NCBI GenBank assembly: GCA_023647555.1
Contig: JALRLY010000209.1
Coordinates: 1-18,253, forward strand
Direction: 5' to 3'
DNA: 18,253 bases
Source: Pancytospora philotis
Lineage: Eukaryota > Microsporidia
Shown here one piece after another: positions 8,126 to 14,948 of the stretch. Every line of letters begins with the position of its first letter. The stretch's first letter is position 1. The position numbers were made by a program, and so were the translations under genes. Under the pieces are notes generated by a model. It searched no databases. It was not told where the DNA came from and saw only the letters and a list, made by a program, of their open reading frames with translations.

Positions 8126-8678
8126 GCGCTACGTACGCAGCCTATTGCATACAGCCACGAGCGGATAGCAGAGGCGTGCAGTCCCTTTTCGCAGCATGCG
8201 GCTGGTGGACAGCTCCTTTCCTGCGTGGTTTCCTATTATTAAATCATGGGCGTTCGTATCCTAAAAGCATCTCTTACATACGTTATTCAATCATAGGCAG
8301 CACCTGCTGTCGAGCTCCCGCCGCCGTCCTTTGTGGACCGCGGGAAAGGCTGCCCAGCCCCTCTGCGGCCCCAGGTTCCATTGGTCCATTCCAGAGCGCT
8401 GCGCCCGCCCCTTTTAGCAACAATAACTGAACACCGGCAGCATCTGGAAGGCAAGCTCTGCAGCTTATATCGGCGCTACGAGTCTGTCCATGCGCACCTG
8501 CCCGGCTCTAACTCGACTGTTGCTCAGCAGGGCTCTTTATTCGCAAGCTACGGCAATAGACTGGTACGGGTAGCAGATGAGCTCCGTTTTTATTTGTTAG
8601 AGGGCAGATGGCCTGTTCCCTGCCGCGCTCTCTGCCACCAGGGGCGCGGCGCGCAAGCGCTCCTTTCCTCAAGAGGGG
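8126..8678. other. intergenic region, no gene seen
   Basis: The only long open frame here begins at GTG and continues as an alternative-frame shadow of the 195-aa gene. Its codons show no protein-like pattern and no start signal precedes it. No RNA gene was recognised. Confidence 0.5.
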
Positions 8679-8694
8679 AAATATTTTCAGCCCC
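8679..8694 (+). promoter_or_regulatory. AAATTT-like/CCC start signal of the 195-aa gene
   Basis: AAATATTTT at 8679-8687 and CCCC at 8691-8694 lie just before the ATG at 8697, with the window's usual order and spacing. Confidence 0.65.
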
Positions 8695-8696
8695 GC

Positions 8697-9284
8697 ATGG
8701 CCGACTTCCGGAGCAAAGTGTTCATCACGAAGATATTCCTCAACGTCCTCTTCCCCGTGTACCCCATCATCAACCACGCGACTCTGCTCTCGGTCGCCTC
8801 CGTGCTATACGGCCTGCTGGTTCTGATCCCGGTGCTGACCGTCATGTACATCTACACCAAGAAGACCAAGTACAACAGAGTCTTCCTGCGCAAAATATAC
8901 CTCCCGAGCGACCGGCTGTTCCAGGTGGTCAGCGGCTTCGAGTTCCCCATCATGCTCGGGCTGTACGGCTACCTCATCCGCCAGGAGATGAAGCTCGCCG
9001 TGGTCGCCGTCGCCGCCGCGCACATTTTGATCTCCGTCGGCTGCCTCTGGTACGTGTACGCCAGGGCGCGCAAGCAGCGCGGGCGGATCAGCTCCTTCGA
9101 CTCGAGCTTCAAGCTCGGGCGCATTGTAAAGAGGGTCGGGGCCGAGACCGAGCGCGGGCTGAGCGAGGGCGAGATCGTCAAGATAATCAGAACCAGCGAG
9201 AGCGGCTACATAGTCGTCAACTTCAAGGGCGAGGAGTTCAGCATCGCCCTGGAGGACATCGGCGAGATCCTGTACACCGTGTGA
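8697..9284 (+). CDS. multi-pass membrane protein with soluble C-terminal domain (195 aa)
   Basis: Unrecognised. Three hydrophobic segments are visible at about 29-53 (LLSVASVLYGLLVLIPVLTV), 75-94 and 99-122. They are separated by a positively charged loop (KKTKYNRVFLRK, about 55-66) and followed by a basic stretch (ARARKQRGR, 122-130). The last 40 residues (EGEIVKIIRTSESGYIVVNF onward) alternate in a way typical of a small beta-barrel such as an SH3- or Tudor-like module; this is a shape impression and not a family match. There is no cleavable signal peptide. The start is supported by AAATATTTT/CCCC and AT-poor coding begins at once. Codon use resembles RPL11, suggesting a well-expressed housekeeping-type gene. 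It is convergent with the 437-aa gene. Confidence 0.85.
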   Translation: MADFRSKVFITKIFLNVLFPVYPIINHATLLSVASVLYGLLVLIPVLTVMYIYTKKTKYNRVFLRKIYLPSDRLFQVVSGFEFPIMLGLYGYLIRQEMKLAVVAVAAAHILISVGCLWYVYARARKQRGRISSFDSSFKLGRIVKRVGAETERGLSEGEIVKIIRTSESGYIVVNFKGEEFSIALEDIGEILYTV

Positions 9285-9859
9285 GGCCCTTCCCTGCAGG
9301 CCGCCATGATGTCCGCGCACCAACAGTAATGCACATAATATTAAACTAGTTACACTACAGAGACGGCTTGCGTGCTCCGGTATGCCGCGATTGCATACGC
9401 ATGCAGCCTTGCCGTGCGCTGTCGCCTGCCGGCGGACAACGCTACATAAAGGGGCCGTGTCCATTTGTTTGCTGCGTAGCGCGGGGGTTGTGCGGTCAAG
9501 CGCCACAGATAGGACGGTGCGGGCAGCTGGGCCCGCTTTTAGAGCTGTAGTAACTGCGGTAGATGTTAGTACACCGATGGCGCGTGCTCTCCAGCCTTCG
9601 TATATTTTTTATAGCATTCACAGCAGCCCTGGACGGCTGCTGTGTGCATAAAATCTGTGCGTATGCTCCGCAGCCCTCCCGCGGCAACAAGCACGCGCTG
9701 CGCTATGGTATAACCAATTATTAGTGCATAGTCTCGCCATCGGCAGCTCTAAAACACCCAGTAATGAATTCAAGGTCTAGTCCCGCCGCCCTGAGACCTC
9801 TTGGCGGCGCCTCCATTTACTTCCTTACAACAATAACTACCGTATGCTTATAGATTTAA
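9285..9859. other. convergent intergenic region with three strong hairpins
   Basis: No protein gene is supported. The stretch holds three perfect inverted repeats. GCGGGC/GCCCGC lies at 9519-9536 and is followed by TTTT. The 10-bp arm CACAGCAGCC/GGCTGCTGTG lies at 9619-9644 with a 6-nt loop. CGCCGCC/GGCGGCG lies at 9784-9809 with a 12-nt loop. They could be RNA structure, 3'-end signals or chance in GC-rich sequence. I do not recognise any standard ncRNA core motif. Confidence 0.45.
9619..9644. repeat. 10-bp perfect inverted repeat, 6-nt loop
   Basis: The arms are CACAGCAGCC (9619-9628) and GGCTGCTGTG (9635-9644) with loop CTGGAC. It sits in the convergent spacer between the 195-aa and 437-aa genes. 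Confidence 0.85.
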
Positions 9860-11173
9860 TTACCGGCAGCTTCCATTGCTCCTGTCTGTGTTATTCTTGT
9901 GATACCGGTAAATCTCGATTACCGCCTTCTCCAGCCCCTTCCGGGTGATTTTCCTGTTAGGGGAGTCCTTGTAGGCCTTGGCCACTGTGAGCAGGTCCGT
10001 GACGAATCCCGGGACCTTTTCACTCAAATAGTGGTCGAGCCTTTGCGCGTGGCCAAGCCTGGCGTGCTCCATCAGGTACGGCACGTCGCCAGACCGGCCG
10101 GTGCACTGCACGTATGCTATCTCGAAGAGATCGAACTTCGTGTACATCTCCGTCACGGCCCGGTGGACTTCCCCGTACTCCTCCCCGTGCAGCTCGACGA
10201 AGTACGAGTAGAGGGCCTCGCCGAAATCCTCGGGAGACCCCAGTTCGTACGTGGAGAGTCCAAGGACCTTCGAGTAGGCGTCGCGGAGGGCAAACAGCCG
10301 CAGAGTCAGCTTGCTGAACACCAGCCTCGCCCACTCGAGTTTCAGCTCCTGCGGGAGCTGGTGGTAGTCTTGATTCGAGCAGGCGGCGTCGCGGAGAGCG
10401 TAAAAGTTGTCCAGCGAGACAAACCGGCGCGCCTGGAGGCCCCTGCTCTGTTCCATTCTCTCCAGAAAATCTATGAACTGCGCATCGTTGAAGTAGTAGC
10501 TGTACATGAACCGCTGGGGCACGTATGCGCCATCATCGTAGCTTATCTTCAGGTTTCCCACCACCGCGATGAACCGCGCCGCGAGCACATCGCTGAACGT
10601 GCTCGCCTGAAACTCGTTGATTGCGTCATTATCCAGCGGCGCGGGCTGCGGGCCATCTGGAGTGTCTGCGAAAAGCAGGTACAGGCCGGTTAACAGATCC
10701 ATAGAGGCATCGGGCGCAGGGTCAGGCTGGCGGGCCTTCCACGCATTTTTCGAACATAGCTGCCTTCTCCGCTTGTTATGCGCGCGCCTCTCCGTGTCGT
10801 CGCCGCGCTTCACGTCGTATCTATCCAAATGGCTAACGTAATTCGCCGCGCACGTGTCTTTGAGGGTGGCAACGGTCACATCCGCGGGCGGTACCATCGC
10901 CCCGTCCCGCTGAGTAGGCAGGTAGCACGCCTTGAGATCCTCGCTGAATCTCTCGTTAGTTTTTGGCGGGTAGTGCTTGAAAAACGCATAGTCGTCCGCG
11001 TACCTTACCCGGCCGCGGCTCTCGTCGTGGAGGTACAGATCATACTGTAGAGGATGCCGATCCCGCTGGTGGTAGCTGCACTTACCGCCCGGCTTAGATA
11101 GCTCCCGCAGATCGCAAACATTGAACATGAGCATGGCCAAAAGTATCAGTGGCAGCAGCAGGTTCATGCCCAT
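9860..11173 (-). CDS. predicted secreted protein (437 aa), related to the 517-aa protein
   Basis: Unrecognised family. Residues 1-20 (MGMNLLLPLILLAMLMFNVC) are a clear signal peptide. No C-terminal hydrophobic anchor follows, so the protein is probably released or luminal. Residues about 30-150 are Cys-containing and basic (KRRR at 134-137). Residues about 190-405 look helical and align by eye with residues 202-420 of the membrane protein at 513-2066. Shared landmarks include a (Y/F)F-x-D with a Leu seven residues later, an LR pair, LV(F/I)S(K/R), YSY and KF. The tail is basic with two Asn-rich glycosylation-like sites (NNT, NGS). The start signal is weak (ATTTAA and a CC pair only). M3 at 11167 is an alternative start. 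Confidence 0.87.
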   Translation of the reverse strand: MGMNLLLPLILLAMLMFNVCDLRELSKPGGKCSYHQRDRHPLQYDLYLHDESRGRVRYADDYAFFKHYPPKTNERFSEDLKACYLPTQRDGAMVPPADVTVATLKDTCAANYVSHLDRYDVKRGDDTERRAHNKRRRQLCSKNAWKARQPDPAPDASMDLLTGLYLLFADTPDGPQPAPLDNDAINEFQASTFSDVLAARFIAVVGNLKISYDDGAYVPQRFMYSYYFNDAQFIDFLERMEQSRGLQARRFVSLDNFYALRDAACSNQDYHQLPQELKLEWARLVFSKLTLRLFALRDAYSKVLGLSTYELGSPEDFGEALYSYFVELHGEEYGEVHRAVTEMYTKFDLFEIAYVQCTGRSGDVPYLMEHARLGHAQRLDHYLSEKVPGFVTDLLTVAKAYKDSPNRKITRKGLEKAVIEIYRYHKNNTDRSNGSCR

Positions 11174-12014
11174 AGGTTTTTTACTGCTTAAATAGCGTTA
11201 GGCGATGACATAGTGCTGATTGTTTATCATTTTATCATTTCATTGCGTGTCAATAAAAAACGGTTCAGGACGCATGCTTCGCTGCTTTTTAATAAACGGT
11301 GACATCAGCACCCTCCTACTGCGTCACCTCATAAGATGCCTTGCTCGAGCCTCGCTCGTATTGCTCCACCGCCTTGCGTTTAGTGCGAAGAGCACAGGCC
11401 TGCCCTCGCCTCCATGCCCCAAGCCGCGCCGAATACTGCTTCGCATGCGTGGGTACCACCAGCAGGCCCGACGGGCTAAGACCTAAAGATGCATAATCAT
11501 GGGCCCGCTGATGCTGCTATCGTCCGCAGGTGTAGATCGCTGTTCCGCGTGGCCTTGTTTATCAGGATGCAGTGATCAGAAAATCCGACACGTCAAGAAA
11601 AATGGAAAACCCAGCACCACAAATGTTTGTGCGTATACGCAAGCCTAGGTTATTTTGTGCGAACGTCAGGTGGTGGAGCAAAAACCCAAGCAACGGTGCT
11701 CTGCAGGTCGCCAGACAGCTGCGGCAATATCGATAAACGTAAGGAACTCAAAATCCGATTGCTCTGCTCTCTGCAGGCTGTACATCTGGGTCGTTCTAGT
11801 GTGTAAGACGGGTTCCCCCGCCAGAGCGAGAAGCTGTCCCTTGAGCAGCCATCACCGCTTCCTGCAGTGCAAGCAATACCGTGAGCCAGGGACTAGCAGC
11901 AGAAAAGAATGCAGGCAGCGGCCTCTTATGGGTTGTAGAATAGAATCAGCCTCACCATGTGTGGTGGGTCGCTATAAGAAGTAAATTTATTAAAGGGGTA
12001 TCATACTATGATCA
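11174..12014. other. long region without a recognised gene
   Basis: About 840 bp separates the last host gene from the retrotransposon remnant. Plus-strand open frames of 88-109 codons exist but start at TTG or lack an AAATTT/CCC signal and look compositionally random. The right end may be the 3' untranslated part of the minus-strand LINE remnant; on the minus strand an AATAAA lies near 11987-11992. I saw no RNA gene. Confidence 0.45.
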
Positions 12015-13215
12015 TCACAAGCATTTATGCTCGCTCCTGCGTTCTCTATGTGCATCTGCGCAGCGGCTCCTCCACCGCCAGTTCAGGCCGTGCACCAACT
12101 CCCTCATCTCGGGGATCACGCTCTGCGCGTCAAACGACACTGACTCCTGTGTCCCTCGCAACACTCTGGACTGGATGTAGGCCTCCACGTTTGGAAGTAT
12201 GCCGAGCTCGCCAACATTTTTCCGGAGACGCTTAATCACCACGCCATCCCAAGTCATGGCATACGGCGATATCTTCACTCCGCACTTGTATATCATTCTC
12301 ATCTTGCCTGTCAACAACTCGTACTCGCGCGCCTTCTCTGTCTCGCCCGCCTGCAGCTGATCTTAGTTGGTAACACCAGACTCGCTCAGCATAAAACGCT
12401 TGCGCCGCTCGACAATGACGACGACGCCCGTTCGGTCGTGCGAAAACTCGGCGCCGGTCTTCGTGCGAGTGTCCGAATCTCGATCTCGCAGCTGCACAGC
12501 ATCTCCTGCACAGAGCGCAGGCAAATCCAGCGCAGATTCATCAGGCCATAGCGATTGCAGAATAAGAGATGGATGCAGCGCACTACTTCGTTGTGCCGGC
12601 ATGTGTGGTCATAAGCTAGCATACGGTCGCAGCGTGTAGCGAAGTGGTCGACCGTTTTGACGAAATTGCCACGGTGAGGGCACGCCCCGCCCGCACCCAT
12701 GAATAGATTGCGGTCCTGGAGTACAGATTGGGCAGCTTCCTCGCGCGGCGCTATATTCCTGCTGCGTAGCCGCACCGTCGATCCCAGCATGCCACTATCT
12801 CATTCCCAGACGCTCTGTGCAGCTTTTTGTGCTCGATTTCCCAATTAATCTCGCCATATCAAGCCCTCCATTGGGTCTCTCTGATCGCCTTCAAGTTTTC
12901 GATGGCTTCTATACCGTACTTGTGCGCTATGTACCTGCCAATCAGGGGCAAGTGGGCCTTCGCTTGGGCTCGTCCGTCCAGATGGCAGCGCGGCAGGCAC
13001 TTGTGAGCATTGGTCCTTGTAGGGTAGTGGATGGCTGAGTGGGTATAAGCTAGCTTCTGCATGCCAAATGAATGGCCCGCATCCCAGTCGGGCTCGAGGT
13101 AAATACGACTCTTCTTCGCACGCTGGCTGAGCGTGCAAACTGTGCCGCAATAATAGACACTGGCGCACTGAGTGAAACAGCACCTCAGAGCCCTTAGTTT
13201 CGGGCTTGAAGACAT
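12015..13215 (-). pseudogene. decayed non-LTR (LINE) retrotransposon ORF, C-terminal part
   Basis: Three overlapping minus-strand reading segments together resemble the region after the reverse transcriptase in microsporidian LINE-like elements. Segment one (13215-12859) ends after EAIENLKAIRETQW. Segment two (about 12790-12480) holds EEAAQSVLQDRNLFMGAGG, a zinc-finger-like CPHR...H...C in which the second cysteine appears replaced by Arg, and RHNEVVRCIHLLFCNRYG. Segment three (about 12480-12015) holds DTRTKTGAEF, then a TAA stop after SGVTN (12363-12365), and continues in the same frame with GETEKAREYELLTGKM, MIYKCGV, YAMTWDGVV and VEAYIQSRVL. At least two frameshifts (near 12860-12790 and near 12480) and one in-frame stop make it non-functional. 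The reverse transcriptase core is absent, as expected for 5' truncation. Confidence 0.8.
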
Positions 13216-13365
13216 CTACAGTTTGTTCAAAAAAAAGCATAATTTGATTCATTGCATGATATGGGCTAAGAGTTTCAGATACCTATTCCATCTATTTCAG
13301 AGCTCTCAAATGCTTATTTTATTTTTACTCATACCATTCTATTTGTGCTTGGTTGGCTATTTTTA

Positions 13366-13411
13366 GCCTCTGAAATCAAATTTCTGTTCAAAAATTATGC
13401 ATAATTTTGTA
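13366..13411. repeat. left inverted repeat of the Tc1/mariner element
   Basis: Contains AATCAAATTTCTGTTC and GCATAATTTTGTAT. The reverse complement of 14491-14537 matches it apart from scattered differences. Confidence 0.75.
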
Positions 13412-13412
13412 T

Positions 13413-14423
13413 TTAATACTTGGTATGCTCTCCCCGACTCCGGCAAAGGGCAAGCGCTCGATTAGCGAAGCTCATAGCATACTTCTAGCATACTGCCAGT
13501 GGTATTTCATCCCAAACAAGCAAGATTTTTTCCTTCAGATCGTCGATATCTTTAGGCTCAAGTTCAGCCACACGACGCTTTACGTGCTCCCATAGGTTCT
13601 CGATTGGGTTCATATCGGGTGACATTGCGGGCTACGGCATCACCCGTATGTTGCGGTTCTCGAAGAAGCGCTTGGTGGCCTTGGCCGTGTGCTTGGCCTC
13701 ATTGTCCTGCTGGAAAATGAACTCGGTCAGGCCCATCTGCTCGAGAGAAGGGGAAAGAGCAGTCGCGAGGATGTTCACATACTTGTAGGCATCCACGATG
13801 CCCTCGATAAACACAAGTTTGCCGACACCTCCATAAGAGAAGCAGGCCCACACCATAACGGACCCGCCGCCGAATTACTTGGTCTCGACAATATGCTCTT
13901 TCTCGTAGCGAGAGCAGGGACCACGCCACACAGAGACCTTCCCGTCGGACTGGAGCAGGTTAAACTTGCTCTCGTCGCTGAAAACAATGCTCTGCAGCTC
14001 CCTTTCAGTGAAGCCAAGCCAGTCCTGGGCAGCGGTAAACCGGTTCGCGATGTGGCGGGCCGTTAGTGCTGGTTTGCGGGCCGGAGAATGTGCGGCAATG
14101 CAGTTTCCATTAAGCACATTCTCAATGGTACTGTGGCTGAGCTCTATACCATGCTCATTCGCCAGTTTCGCAGCATGTTTGCGCAGCGAGAAGGTGGGGC
14201 AGGCCTCGTTCTGCCGCATAATGGCGGTTTCTATCGCCTCGGAAACCACGGGAGGCCGACCATTGCCTCTGATGTGCGTAATGGGCCCATAAACTCTCAC
14301 TTTCTTCAAGCAGCGTGATACTGCGCTCTGCGATATGCCCACTTTTTCTGCGATCTGGGCTTGCGTGATCCCCGCTTCATTGAACGCCAGAATCTTACCG
14401 AGTGTGATCTTATCGATGGTCAT
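13413..14423 (-). pseudogene. Tc1/mariner transposase with three in-frame stops
   Basis: A DD34E cut-and-paste transposase of normal family length (336 codons) in one uninterrupted reading frame except for stops at codons 183 (TAA, 13875-13877), 264 (TAG, 13632-13634) and 313 (TAG, 13485-13487). Residues 14-41 form the first helix-turn-helix (ITQAQIAEKVGISQSAVSRC) and GRPP at 55-58 is the linker motif. Catalytic residues are visible: D150 in FSDESKF, D240 in QQDNEAKH, and E275 in SPDMNPIENLW, with 34 codons between the last two. The start at 14423 follows two CCC triplets and an AAATTATTTT-like run. It lacks any frameshift, so the nonsense changes are probably recent. It cannot yield full-length transposase unless stops are suppressed. 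Confidence 0.88.
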
Positions 14424-14464
14424 CGGCTTATGGGTATGGGATGCACTTGTGTTTAAATTATTTT
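14424..14464 (-). promoter_or_regulatory. host-like start signal before the Tc1 transposase
   Basis: On the minus strand CAAAATAATTTAAA is followed by two CCC triplets (14440-14438 and 14434-14432) and then ATG at 14423. Confidence 0.5.
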
Positions 14465-14490
14465 GGCGGGAAACGCAACGACGAATCACA

Positions 14491-14537
14491 TACGAAAATT
14501 ATGCGTTTTTTATTTTACAAAAATTTGATTCTGGGGC
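14491..14537. repeat. right inverted repeat of the Tc1/mariner element
   Basis: This is the inverted partner of 13366-13411, containing AAAATTATGC and AAATTTGATT read on the plus strand. Confidence 0.75.
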
Positions 14538-14681
14538 CCAAAAGACGCTCATTAAGCATAGTTAGGATATTACAGAGAACAACAAAAAATGTATCCAATA
14601 GACTAGAATGAGCACAGATCAGAAATAGAAAATCACAGTCTCCATTAAATCATAAATTAGATTATACGTATTTTATTCTAC

Positions 14682-14843
14682 AAACTGTACCTCTGGGACT
14701 CAACGAACATGAACAGCAGACTCGTCAGATGGGCTCTCAAGCTACAAAATTTCACCTTCTCCCCCGAGTACATAAGAGGCGAAGATAACGCTGCCGACGG
14801 TCTCGGAGGATGGTACCTTAATCCCCAAAAATTTCCCTCTTAA
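14682..14843 (+). pseudogene. RNase H fragment of a second Ty3/gypsy-type element
   Basis: An open stretch ending at TAA (14841-14843) encodes LYLWDSTNMNSRLVRWAL, then KLQNFTFSPEYIRGEDNAAD and a GLGGW tail. This is the C-terminal RNase H motif of gypsy-type reverse transcriptases. The matching motif in the long polyprotein downstream reads IIFRWSLQLSEFEFDVEYIK, so this fragment derives from a different or strongly diverged element. A stop (14658-14660) lies just upstream and no catalytic part of the domain remains. Confidence 0.8.
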
Positions 14844-14894
14844 GCAAAATTTTCAAAACATAACCCTTTTAAGAGCTTGGAAGAAAAACGAGAT

Positions 14895-14948
14895 AGAATA
14901 AATTTACTGGCGGCTCCCGCCTATAAATACGTCATCATTAAATCACCC
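14895..14948 (+). promoter_or_regulatory. TATA-like box and CCC start signal of the gypsy polyprotein
   Basis: AATAAATTTA near 14897 is followed by TATAAATA (14922-14929), and CCC (14946-14948) lies directly against the ATG at 14949. A further AAATTT/CCC cluster (AAAAATTTCCC, then AAAATTTT...CCC) lies at 14826-14868. No LTR boundary was found. Confidence 0.55.

Larger units (their letters stand above)
13366..14537 (-). mobile_element. Tc1/mariner (IS630-Tc1) DNA transposon with imperfect inverted repeats
   Basis: A terminal stretch of about 45 bp at 13366-13411 recurs inverted at 14491-14537. Both arms contain AATCAAATTT followed by TGT and then GCATAATTTT, with a few substitutions and a small indel between. 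They bracket the transposase-derived frame with only a few bases to spare. The outer boundary and the TA target duplication cannot be fixed by eye because similarity fades gradually outward. Confidence 0.8.

Noticed and set aside
8333..9349. 338-codon plus-strand frame rich in Arg, Pro and His
   Set aside because: GTG start, and mostly the +1 shadow of the GC-rich 195-aa gene.
9899..10693. 264-codon plus-strand frame
   Set aside because: Antisense shadow of the 437-aa secreted protein, starting without a signal.
13689..14318. Plus-strand frames of 76-125 codons
   Set aside because: Antisense to the Tc1/mariner transposase, whose motifs are on the minus strand.
13413..14423. UAA/UAG reassignment to sense codons as an explanation of the transposase stops
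   Set aside because: All other genes here use TAA or TGA as normal terminators at expected lengths and contain no internal stops.
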